This document shows, in pieces, positions 21,080 to 28,501 of a DNA stretch of 38,503 nucleotides (positions within the stretch are counted from its first letter, which is position 1; each line of letters opens with the position of its first letter). Where the stretch lies: NCBI GenBank assembly GCA_013297925.1, contig JAAFJC010000030.1, positions 1 to 38,503 on the forward strand, written 5' to 3'. The notes under the pieces are model-generated. The model worked only from the letters and a program-made list of their open reading frames with translations, had not been told where the DNA came from and ran no database searches. The DNA is from Comamonadaceae bacterium. Its GTDB lineage: Bacteria > Pseudomonadota > Gammaproteobacteria > Burkholderiales > Burkholderiaceae_C. The translations under genes and the position numbers were made by a program.

Positions 21080-22180
21080 TCAAAGCGCACGCTGCACCCA
21101 CTTCGCGCGCAGCATCACGCCGCTGACGAAGAAAGATGTGATCACAGCCAGCGAGCCAATCAGCGCGAACTTCACGAGCGCCGGCGCAGCCCAGCCAGAC
21201 AGAGCCGTTGATAGCGCCACAGTGATCGGCGCATGCACGACAAACGCACCATAAGCCTGCCTGCCCCAGCGATCCCAGCGAGCGTGGGCAAAGTTAAACC
21301 GCTGGCGAAACACGACTAACAACGCAGCAATGATCCCCCAGGCGACCAGCGGCTCCCAAAAAGCGTAGGTGATTGAGGAGATATTCAAGCCGCCGCTGAA
21401 ATTCTGAGGGGCTGACGAGATACGTGCTGCCAGAGAAATCGCCATGGGCAGCAGGGGGATGGCCAGCAGCGAGACGATCAACCAGAGCCGCGCCTGTGGC
21501 CAGCTCAATCGTTCGATCCAATCACGCGACGCTGCGGCGCAGCCAAGCGAGAAGAGAAACACATAGGAAGCGAAGTAGCCTAGCTGCAAACCCAGCACCG
21601 AATGCCCAACGGGCACCCATTGCCGCAGCAACAGCGCTGCGAGACCCACGCCGATGGCGGCTCGCATCCAAGCCGCGTTGGATGGCATAGGCGTCTGCAA
21701 TCTGAGCTGCGCTTTTGGAAAAAACGCACGCAGCAAAACATAGCCCATGGAAAACAGCAGCAAGCTCCAAGGAAACCACAGCGGCCCGAGCTCGAAGAGC
21801 GGGAGCTTCTCAAAAATCGGCGCACTGCGCGAACCGTCTCGCAGCCTCGCTAGCATCACTGTCAGCGGCCCGAGCAGCAAGCCAAACGCCAAGACAGGCA
21901 GCCCCAAGCGCACAAGCCGCTCTTTCAAAAAAGTCTTCGCGCCCTTGCGCTCCAGCGCCGTTGGCACATACAGCCCTGCGAGCAAGAAAAATGCGCCCAT
22001 GAAAAAGCTCTGATTCACTGCGCAAAACAGCGTGAGCAATTGGCTGCTGGCAGAAGCATCGGTGGCTCTTTCGCGGTAAAACCACCCGCCACTTGCGCCA
22101 TACGTGATGGCGGTGTGATGAAAAATCACCAAGCCCGTGAGCAGCACGCGCAGGCGATCAATATAGAAGTGGCGTGTCAT
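21080..22180 (-). CDS. membrane acyltransferase (acyltransferase-3 / OpgC-like)
   Basis: A 366-residue polytopic membrane protein with about ten hydrophobic segments. R-L-R-V-L-L-T-G-L-V-I-F-H-H-T at residues 9-22 carries the conserved Arg and His-His of the acyltransferase-3 family, and F-F-M-G-A-F-F-L-L-A-G near 60 is its second signature. Enzymes of this fold acylate sugars or lipids of the envelope; the substrate is unknown. The frame continues far upstream, but that part overlaps the CPBP gene in another frame, so M-T-R-H-F-Y-I-D-R is the start. It lies 5 nt after the CPBP stop: an operon with CPBP and GNAT genes. Confidence 0.85.
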   Translation of the reverse strand: MTRHFYIDRLRVLLTGLVIFHHTAITYGASGGWFYRERATDASASSQLLTLFCAVNQSFFMGAFFLLAGLYVPTALERKGAKTFLKERLVRLGLPVLAFGLLLGPLTVMLARLRDGSRSAPIFEKLPLFELGPLWFPWSLLLFSMGYVLLRAFFPKAQLRLQTPMPSNAAWMRAAIGVGLAALLLRQWVPVGHSVLGLQLGYFASYVFLFSLGCAAASRDWIERLSWPQARLWLIVSLLAIPLLPMAISLAARISSAPQNFSGGLNISSITYAFWEPLVAWGIIAALLVVFRQRFNFAHARWDRWGRQAYGAFVVHAPITVALSTALSGWAAPALVKFALIGSLAVITSFFVSGVMLRAKWVQRAL

Positions 22181-22185
22181 GTTGT

Positions 22186-22977
22186 TCAGCCCAGCATCAA
22201 GTAAATCGCAAACATGCCGATATGGCTGGCTGCATGCGCTGCCATGGCGGCCTCTAAGTGGTAGCGCCAAAACAGCCAACCGTATGCCGCGCCTGCCAAG
22301 CCATTGATGAGCAGAGTGCGGCCAAACAGCGCAGCCGTGGGCTCGATATATAGCGTGATCGCAGGAAGATGTGCTGCGCCAAAAACGAATGCGTTGAGCG
22401 CAATCGCCACCGGCATGGCCGTGCGTATCGGCATCGCTAGCCAGCGCAGCATCAGCCATGCCAACAGACTCATCAAGCCCCAGCGCAGCATGATCTCTTC
22501 GCTCAAGCCGCCGTAGAGCATGGCCGCCATCAAATTCGTGCCATCCATCGGGCGCTGGCGGGTGATCTGCTGCCACGCATCGGGCAGCCAAGGCAGCAAA
22601 AGCTGATCCAACCAACCCAGCGCTGCACCCAAGATCAAGCCACCCAGAATAGCGATGATGAATGGCTCGCTTTGCCTTTGCGCTGGTGCTGTGCCTGCCA
22701 ACACACTGCCCAGCCCCACGCGATGCGCGAGCGCTGCTCCGGTGAGCGTGGCGATCAGCAAAAGCACAAGTGGATTGATAAGCAATAGCGCTTTGAGCAT
22801 CCAAGGCGCGAGCTCGGGCGCAGCAGGCAAGGCTTTGATCACTTCCGCAGGAATGGGCTGAAGCCACAGCCCAAAGATGCCCACGAGCCCTAGGCCACCC
22901 ACGGCAGCAGCGCGCTGCCAATAGCTTTGTGAAGTGATGGGGGATTGAGAAACAAGCGTGTGCGTGGCCATGATCAT
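22186..22977 (-). CDS. CPBP family intramembrane glutamic endopeptidase
   Basis: A membrane protein of about 263 residues with six to eight hydrophobic helices. It carries the CPBP/CAAX-protease (Abi) motifs in order: L-S-E-E-I-M-L-R-W (E-E-x3-R) at about residue 155, F-G-A-A-H-L (F-x3-H) at about 207, and a later H-x3-H-like segment (A-A-H-A-A-S-H). Such proteins cleave within membranes or act in self-immunity; the target is unknown. The ATG at 22977 overlaps the GNAT stop (ATGA); a second ATG lies 6 nt inside. It is the middle gene of a three-gene operon. Confidence 0.85.
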   Translation of the reverse strand: MIMATHTLVSQSPITSQSYWQRAAAVGGLGLVGIFGLWLQPIPAEVIKALPAAPELAPWMLKALLLINPLVLLLIATLTGAALAHRVGLGSVLAGTAPAQRQSEPFIIAILGGLILGAALGWLDQLLLPWLPDAWQQITRQRPMDGTNLMAAMLYGGLSEEIMLRWGLMSLLAWLMLRWLAMPIRTAMPVAIALNAFVFGAAHLPAITLYIEPTAALFGRTLLINGLAGAAYGWLFWRYHLEAAMAAHAASHIGMFAIYLMLG

Positions 22978-23450
22978 TGCTCCTGATGGCTGAGATGGAA
23001 AGGGAAGGAATAGCTGAAGAAACCGCTGGCGCGCACGAAGCCGCAAGCCTCATAAAGCCGCTGCGCAGCTGCGTTGTCTTGCGCCGTTTCTAAGGAAATA
23101 CTCTGCGCGCCGCTCTCGCGGGCTTGCTCTATCGCGGCGTTTACCAAATGCCGCCCCAGCCCGGCAGAGCGATGCTGCGGGCTGACAAACAGATCGTTCA
23201 AGATCACCGTCTGGCAGCATTGGATGGAGGAAAAGCCACGATAAAGCTGGGCGAACGCAGCGGCTTGCGAGCCCACACTCGCTAGCAACACGGTGGATTC
23301 ACCGCTTGAGAGGCGATCATGCAAAAAGCGCCGGCTCGCCTGAAGCTGCGGTGCTTGCCCATAAAACTGGCGGTATTGATCAAACAACTCAGTAGCGCTT
23401 TCAAAGGCTGCGCCAGAAGCTGTGATGGGAAGGATTTGAATGGTTTGCAT
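22974..23450 (-). CDS. GNAT family N-acetyltransferase
   Basis: A 158-residue acetyltransferase. The acetyl-CoA site is L-N-D-L-F-V-S-P-Q-H-R-S-A-G-L-G-R-H-L (Q/R-x-x-G-x-G) at about 85-105. It is followed by L-E-T-A-Q-D-N-A-A-A-Q-R-L-Y-E-A-C-G-F, the usual C-terminal signature. The substrate is unknown; MocR-neighbouring GNAT enzymes are often small-amine acetyltransferases, but that is inference. The longer frame upstream runs into the divergent MocR gene, so I start at M-Q-T-I-Q-I. First gene of the GNAT-CPBP-acyltransferase operon. Confidence 0.88.
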   Translation of the reverse strand: MQTIQILPITASGAAFESATELFDQYRQFYGQAPQLQASRRFLHDRLSSGESTVLLASVGSQAAAFAQLYRGFSSIQCCQTVILNDLFVSPQHRSAGLGRHLVNAAIEQARESGAQSISLETAQDNAAAQRLYEACGFVRASGFFSYSFPFHLSHQEQ

Positions 23451-23503
23451 AATGCGCCTGCTTCGTGATGGATCGCTTGAAGATGCATGAATTTTGAAAG
23501 ACA

Positions 23504-23527
23504 ATTGGTTTTTTGAAAAGAACCAGT
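23504..23527. promoter_or_regulatory. candidate MocR-type operator
   Basis: ATTGGTT (23504-23510) and AACCAGT (23521-23527) form an inverted repeat with a 10-nt AT-rich centre just before the regulator start codon, in the divergent intergenic region. This is a typical place for autoregulation and control of the divergent operon. Confidence 0.45.
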
Positions 23528-23531
23528 TTGA

Positions 23532-24980
23532 ATGAATCAAGCAAACCAGTTGATCCTGGAAACACTGCGCTTTCATGGTCTGAATGAGCCGCCTGCCACC
23601 TCGCTGCGCGATCATCTCACGCAGCGCTGGCGCAAGGCGATTCTTGATGGCCGATTGCCTGCGCAAGCGCCTTTACCGAGCACACGCGTGCTCGCCGCTG
23701 AGCTGGGCATAGGCCGCAGCACCATTGTTGAAATCATCGAGCAAATGGCACTGGAGGGCTATGTGATCACACGCCCTGGCGGCGCCACGCGCGTGGCCAA
23801 GCTCAGTAAGCTACCGGTGGCCGCACAGCCTAGGCGGGCGCTCCCAGAAGTAAGCTCCGATTTGTGGCGCTTGGATGATCCGCCCACGCCGGTGGTGCAT
23901 CGCGCCTTCCGCCCTGGCCTGCCCGATTTGCACAGCCTCTCAAGCAGCGGCTGGGCAGCGCATCTGGCGCGCCGAGCGCGCAGGCCGATCAGCCATGATC
24001 TGAGCTACGCGCACGCCACCGGCTTGCCCGCTTTGCAACAAGCGCTGCTGGCGCATTTGCGCCTCACGCGGGGCGTGCAAGCCGAGCCGCATCAGGTGAT
24101 CATCGTGCCCTCTGCGCAAGCTGCTTTTGATATTGCCACGCGCGCTGCGATCCGCTCCGGCGATACCGCTTGGGTGGAAGATCCTTGCTATCCCGGCATC
24201 CGCACTGTGCTGCGCGGCGCGGGCGCGAAGCTCGTGCCCTGCCCAGTGGATGCGCAGGGCATGAAGCCGAGGGCCTTGGGTAAAACACATCCCAAGCTGA
24301 TTTACCTCACCCCTTCGCACCAATACCCCACAGGCGTGATGATGGCGCTGGAGCGCCGCCTTCAGTTGCTGGATCTGGCGCATCGCAGTGGCGCATTGAT
24401 CATTGAAGACGATTACGACAGCGAATACCAAGTGCGCGGCCAGCCCGTGGCCAGCTTGCAGGGGCTCGATCGTAAGCAATGCGTGGCCTATGTCGGCACG
24501 TTCTCCAAAACTCTTGCGCCCGGCCTGCGCGCTGCTTTTTTGGTGATGCCACCACGCTACAGCACACTCGCCCACACCTTGGCTATGGCCTGCGGGCAAT
24601 TGGTCTCTGCGCCATTGCAGCTTGCATTGGCAGATTTTTTGAATGAAGGTGGATTGCAGCGCCACATTCGCAAGCTCACCACCGAAACCAGCCAACGCAT
24701 GACGCTGCTGGTGCAATCCCTGCGCGCCTTGCGCGAGCCACGCCTGCACATTCCCGAGCCCTTGGGCAGCCTGCAAATTTGCGTCGGCTGGTCAGGGCAG
24801 ACCCGCGACACAGAGCTCGTCTCGCGCTTGAACACCCACGCCATCTCCGCTGCGGCCATCTCGCCGCTGTGCCTCGATACCCAGAAACAAGGCCTGCTGC
24901 TGGGCGTGGGCTTGGTGTCGCTTGATGAGATTGAACCAGCTGTGAGGCGCATGGCAAAGTGTCTCGCCCAAGTACGCTGA
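23532..24980 (+). CDS. MocR/PdxR-family transcriptional regulator
   Basis: A 482-residue fusion. The N-terminal GntR-type winged helix (about 20-90; L-P-S-T-R-V-L-A-A-E-L-G-I-G-R-S-T-I-V-E-I-I) is joined to an aminotransferase fold type I domain (about 120-475). The PLP site is visible: the Schiff-base Lys in Y-V-G-T-F-S-K-T-L-A-P-G-L-R at about 325, D-D-Y-D-S-E-Y at about 290, and Y-L-T-P-S-H-Q-Y-P-T-G earlier. MocR regulators sense PLP or amino compounds. It is divergent from the GNAT operon with an inverted repeat between, so that operon is a likely target. Confidence 0.92.
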   Translation: MNQANQLILETLRFHGLNEPPATSLRDHLTQRWRKAILDGRLPAQAPLPSTRVLAAELGIGRSTIVEIIEQMALEGYVITRPGGATRVAKLSKLPVAAQPRRALPEVSSDLWRLDDPPTPVVHRAFRPGLPDLHSLSSSGWAAHLARRARRPISHDLSYAHATGLPALQQALLAHLRLTRGVQAEPHQVIIVPSAQAAFDIATRAAIRSGDTAWVEDPCYPGIRTVLRGAGAKLVPCPVDAQGMKPRALGKTHPKLIYLTPSHQYPTGVMMALERRLQLLDLAHRSGALIIEDDYDSEYQVRGQPVASLQGLDRKQCVAYVGTFSKTLAPGLRAAFLVMPPRYSTLAHTLAMACGQLVSAPLQLALADFLNEGGLQRHIRKLTTETSQRMTLLVQSLRALREPRLHIPEPLGSLQICVGWSGQTRDTELVSRLNTHAISAAAISPLCLDTQKQGLLLGVGLVSLDEIEPAVRRMAKCLAQVR

Positions 24981-25056
24981 GCCTCTCAAATCAACTTTGT
25001 TGCTTCTACACAGACGAGGCAAAGCAATGCGCACACTCAGACCTTACAATAGAGGA

Positions 25057-25150
25057 GACGGGCCTTCCCGCATGGTGAAGCGGCCAACCGGGTCAGGTGG
25101 GGAACCAAGCAGCCCTAACTGTGGAGTCAGTGCCGGGGTCAAGGCTCGTC
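25057..25150 (+). ncRNA. ffs: signal recognition particle RNA (4.5S RNA)
   Basis: The apical domain is clearly conserved: GGGTCAGG, then the GGGGAA loop, then AAGCAGCC, matching the Ffh-binding helix 8 of bacterial 4.5S RNA. The ends GACGGGCCTT (25057-25066) and AAGGCTCGTC (25141-25150) pair to close the hairpin. About 94 nt, as expected for the short proteobacterial form. A T-rich run (CACCTTTTTTT) follows. Confidence 0.93.
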
Positions 25151-25163
25151 ACCTTTTTTGAGA

Positions 25164-25194
25164 AGCTGTTGCGCAGGTTGTGCAACAGCTTTTT
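25164..25194. terminator. bidirectional terminator between ffs and addA
   Basis: AGCTGTTGC (25164-25172) and GCAACAGCT (25182-25190) form a perfect 9-bp stem followed by TTTTT on the plus strand. On the minus strand A/T-rich sequence follows, suiting the convergent addA. Confidence 0.8.
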
Positions 25195-25207
25195 GCTTTT
25201 GCGGCTC

Positions 25208-28200
25208 TTAGATTTCGATGAGCGCGCCTTGCGCTGTGATGAAGGCCGCTTTGACAGTACTGCTTGGATTTGCAGCTTGTACGGCGGCTTGGTAGTGTTG
25301 GAGTTGGGCTTTGAGCTCGGGCACGCGCTGGGGGGCGGGGGCGGATTTGTAGTCGATCACCCACCAGGTTTGGGTGGCGCTGTGTTTGACGAGGCGGTCT
25401 AGGCGCAGGAGTTGGCCGGCATGGATGAGCTCGACTTCGTTGGCTTGCCAATCGATTTGCGTTGCATCCCAGAGCCATGCGGCTTCGCCTTGGATGATGC
25501 GCTCGGCGGCTTGGCCGGCTTCTTCGACTTGGTTTGAGCTCAAATTCAGGCTGCGGGCGATGGGTGGGAGTAGCTTCGTGAAATCAGTGCCTGCACGATA
25601 CAGCTCTAGCAGGCGGTGCATGGCGATGCCGATGTTTGCTGCTGGGTTATCAGCGGCCGCGTTTGCTATTGAATTCGTAGCTTCTCGCGCAGGTTCTATG
25701 CCGGCTACAGGCTCAAATGATTGCAGAATTCGCATTGAAAACGGCTTAGAAATTGCTTCTGCATCAGCTTGCGAAGCAGGCGCAGCAAAATCGCCATGCC
25801 ACACCTCTTCCACCGCGCTTTCATCCGCTTGAGCCAGCGCATCCAGTCTCATCCATGGGCAGAGCGGATCAGGTTTACTCATCTCATGGCCAGAGAACAC
25901 GAGCTGCTGCTTGGCGCGCGTCATGGCCACGTAGAGCGCATTAATCTCCTCGCGGGCACGCTGCTCACGCTCATGCGCCAAGGCTTCGCGCACACACTCG
26001 GGCGCTGAGCCTTCGCTGCGCAAGAAGGCAAACACTTGCGGCGCTTGTTTCTCGCCTGGCCAATCAACGAGTACTTCAAGCGGCTTGGCCAGCTTGGCGC
26101 GCGTGCAGGTATCGAGCAGGAGCACGGTATGCGCTTCCAAGCCTTTCGCGCCGTGGATCGTCATGAGGCGCACGGCATCGGGGCTGGCGGCTTGCGGGGT
26201 TTTGAGATGCGCTTTTTTCAGATGGCGCACCCAATCATGGGGCGTGAGGAAGCGGCCGCTCTTCGTCTCCAAGGCTGCATGCAGCAGCGCTTGCAAACTG
26301 AGCTGCACGCGGCTGCGCAGCGGCGCGGGGGCGGCCGCCATGAAGTGCTGGATCAGCGCATGCGCATCGTAGATATTGCTGAGCGCATCATGCGGCGGAA
26401 GGGTGTGCAGCCAACGCTGCATTTGCGAGAGTTTTTGGGCTGTTTTTGAAGCCAAATCGGCATCTCGCCGGCATAGATATTGCGCGAAGTGCTCATGATT
26501 TAATAGCACATCCAGCCAGCTCTTACCCATACCCTCTTCGCTTCTTGCTGCCTGCGCGAGGGCGATCAAATCATCATCGCCCCATGCAAACAGCGGCGAT
26601 TTCAGGGCGCGCGCCAGCGCCAGATTGTTGGCAGGCGAGACGAGCGCATCGAGCATCGCCACCACATCTTGCACCTCGGGTTGATCAATGAGAGGCGTCT
26701 TCTCCGCGATCTGGCTGGCAATGCCAAGCGCTCGCAGCGCATCGCGCATGCGCGAGAGGCGATCTCTTTGGCGAGCCAGCACCATGATGTCTTTGCTCTC
26801 TACGCCGCTTGCGATTTGCGCCGCCAGCCAGCGCGCAGCGAGCTCGCATTCAGTGTCCACGGCATGCTCTTCTGGGTCATCGCGCGGCTCATTAAGTGTG
26901 TCGCGCCAGATCAGCTCGGTGCTCGCCTCGGGCATCTCGATGCGAGGAACCAGCGGCATGCGCAGCACACGGCCGGCTTCGCTGCTTTCAGTGGTGTGGC
27001 TACGAAAGTCGTAAGGCAATTCCGTCGCAGCCGTGCGCATCAGTGAATTCACCACATGCATCACGCCCTGAGCATTGCGCCGCGTGTGATCGCAGCTGAG
27101 CAGCGTGCCGCCGAGGCCATCGCAGACAAAGCGCGTGGCCGCTTCAAACACCTGCGGCTCGGCGCGGCGAAAGCGGTAAATGCTCTGCTTGGCATCACCC
27201 ACGATGAAGACGCTGGGCGGCTGACTGCCAGCCCCCGCATAGCCCGAGAGCCAAGTTTGCAGTGCCTGCCATTGCAGCGGATTCGTGTCTTGAAACTCAT
27301 CGATCAGCAGATGCTTGATCTGCGCATCCAGCCTCTGCTGCACCCAGCCCGAGAGCGCATCATCACTCAGCAAATGCAGCGCAGCGCGCTCCAGATCGCC
27401 CATATCCACCCAGCCGCGCTCGCGCTTGAGATCGGCAAAGCAGGCATTGAGCGCTCTGCACAGCTGCGCCATGCGCTGCTGATGCTGCCAAGCAGCATGC
27501 TGCTGCTGCGCCTGCTGCACGCGAAGGCAGAGCTCTTGCGCCGCGCGAATCTCTTCGATACCAGCCATCTTCTCGGAGAATTTGCGCGGCTCGTCTTTGA
27601 GCGTGAGCAAGCAAATCGGTACGTCGCCCCAGGCTTGTTTTTCTAAGGCAGCGAGTAGCTCTTCGCCTTTGGCGGCATAGGTTTTTTGCGAGGCGGCTGC
27701 GAGCAGCTTGGCTGCGCTTGCTAATTGCGCTTTGTCTTGCGCGAATTTTTGCAAGGGCTCATCAAGGCTTGCGAACTCGGGAAACACTTGCGCGAATGGC
27801 CTGATGCTGCGTGCCACCACGCCCGCCTTATCCGCCAGCTCAAACTCCACCCGCTTAGCCAGCGCATTCTCCAGCGCCGTTTGCACGCCCCAGCGCCCCA
27901 CCTCTTGCACGGCTTGCCGGTAAATTTGATGCAGCGCCGCATCGCGCAACAGCAGGGCATGAAAGCGCGGCCAGAGCTCATCGACAGCCTGCTCATCATC
28001 TTCCAGCAGCTCATAAGGAGTAGGCAGGCCGAGGCTTTGCACAATCGCCAAAGGCGCGCTGCGCAGGAGCTGGGCAAACCAACTGTGGAAGGTGCGGATC
28101 TGCACGCTGCGCGGTTCGAGCAAAGTACGCTGATATAAATTTGATAGCAGGCTGCGCAGATTCTTTGCCGGCGAACGAGCTATTTCTTCTGAAATTCCCC

Positions 28201-28501
28201 TTAAAACCAGTTCTTGAACTAGCGTTGCATCATCGGCTTTGGAGAACTCAAGCAACCACTCTTGCAGCCGCTCGCGCATCTCGCCCGCAGCTTTCTTCGT
28301 GAACGTGATCGCCAAAATCTCTTGCGGCTCACTGCCCGCAAGCAGCGCCCGCACGATGCGCGAGACGAGCATCCACGTTTTGCCTGCCCCCGCGCAAGCC
28401 TGCACGACGATCGGGCGCTGCGGATCGCAGGCTGCAGCATAAAACGCCTCGCGCGAGCAAGGCTGGCCGTTCATGGCATAAGCGGCAAGTTGTTCAGTCA
28501 T
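25208..28501 (-). CDS. addA: AddA-type ATP-dependent helicase/nuclease subunit
   Basis: A 1097-residue UvrD-like helicase with a C-terminal nuclease. Walker A is A-C-A-G-A-G-K-T near residue 40, motif Ia is I-T-F-T-K-K-A-A-G-E-M, Walker B/II is L-L-I-D-E-F-Q-D-T near 395, and motif III is V-G-D-A-K-Q-S-I-Y-R-F-R. Motif VI is Y-V-A-M-T-R-A-K-Q. The PD-(D/E)XK nuclease W-V-I-D-Y-K-S is at about 1048. With AddB it processes double-strand breaks for recombination. The start overlaps the addB stop by 3-4 nt. Three copies of the dispersed repeat are embedded in the coding sequence (residues about 107-123, 665-681, 930-945), all in frame. Confidence 0.92.
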   Translation of the reverse strand: MTEQLAAYAMNGQPCSREAFYAAACDPQRPIVVQACAGAGKTWMLVSRIVRALLAGSEPQEILAITFTKKAAGEMRERLQEWLLEFSKADDATLVQELVLRGISEEIARSPAKNLRSLLSNLYQRTLLEPRSVQIRTFHSWFAQLLRSAPLAIVQSLGLPTPYELLEDDEQAVDELWPRFHALLLRDAALHQIYRQAVQEVGRWGVQTALENALAKRVEFELADKAGVVARSIRPFAQVFPEFASLDEPLQKFAQDKAQLASAAKLLAAASQKTYAAKGEELLAALEKQAWGDVPICLLTLKDEPRKFSEKMAGIEEIRAAQELCLRVQQAQQQHAAWQHQQRMAQLCRALNACFADLKRERGWVDMGDLERAALHLLSDDALSGWVQQRLDAQIKHLLIDEFQDTNPLQWQALQTWLSGYAGAGSQPPSVFIVGDAKQSIYRFRRAEPQVFEAATRFVCDGLGGTLLSCDHTRRNAQGVMHVVNSLMRTAATELPYDFRSHTTESSEAGRVLRMPLVPRIEMPEASTELIWRDTLNEPRDDPEEHAVDTECELAARWLAAQIASGVESKDIMVLARQRDRLSRMRDALRALGIASQIAEKTPLIDQPEVQDVVAMLDALVSPANNLALARALKSPLFAWGDDDLIALAQAARSEEGMGKSWLDVLLNHEHFAQYLCRRDADLASKTAQKLSQMQRWLHTLPPHDALSNIYDAHALIQHFMAAAPAPLRSRVQLSLQALLHAALETKSGRFLTPHDWVRHLKKAHLKTPQAASPDAVRLMTIHGAKGLEAHTVLLLDTCTRAKLAKPLEVLVDWPGEKQAPQVFAFLRSEGSAPECVREALAHEREQRAREEINALYVAMTRAKQQLVFSGHEMSKPDPLCPWMRLDALAQADESAVEEVWHGDFAAPASQADAEAISKPFSMRILQSFEPVAGIEPAREATNSIANAAADNPAANIGIAMHRLLELYRAGTDFTKLLPPIARSLNLSSNQVEEAGQAAERIIQGEAAWLWDATQIDWQANEVELIHAGQLLRLDRLVKHSATQTWWVIDYKSAPAPQRVPELKAQLQHYQAAVQAANPSSTVKAAFITAQGALIEI
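25665..25713 (+). repeat. dispersed 50-bp repeat, copy R7, inside addA (antisense)
   Basis: GCTATTGAATTCGTAGC, TCTCGCGCAGGTTC, TATGCCGGCTACAGGC. In the addA frame the complement reads V-A-G-I-E-P-A-R-E-A-T-N-S-I-A. It lies in a linker before the nuclease domain. Confidence 0.8.
26459..26507 (-). repeat. dispersed 50-bp repeat, copy R10, inside addA (sense)
   Basis: Minus-strand GCTATTAAATCATGAGCAC, TTCGCGCAATATC, TATGCCGGCGAGATGCC. It is translated as L-L-N-H-E-H-F-A-Q-Y-L-C-R-R-D-A, a different frame from the other sense-oriented coding copies. Confidence 0.75.
28132..28181 (+). repeat. dispersed 50-bp repeat, copy R8, inside addA (antisense)
   Basis: GATATAAATTTGATAGC, GGCTGCGCAGATTC, TTTGCCGGCGAACGAGC. 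Translated as S-P-A-K-N-L-R-S-L-L-S-N-L-Y, one base out of frame relative to R7 and R9. Confidence 0.75.

Noticed and set aside
22981-23053. Upstream extension giving a 657-residue acyltransferase
   Set aside because: The extra part is antiparallel-frame overlap with the CPBP gene, which has proper motifs and an ATGA junction.
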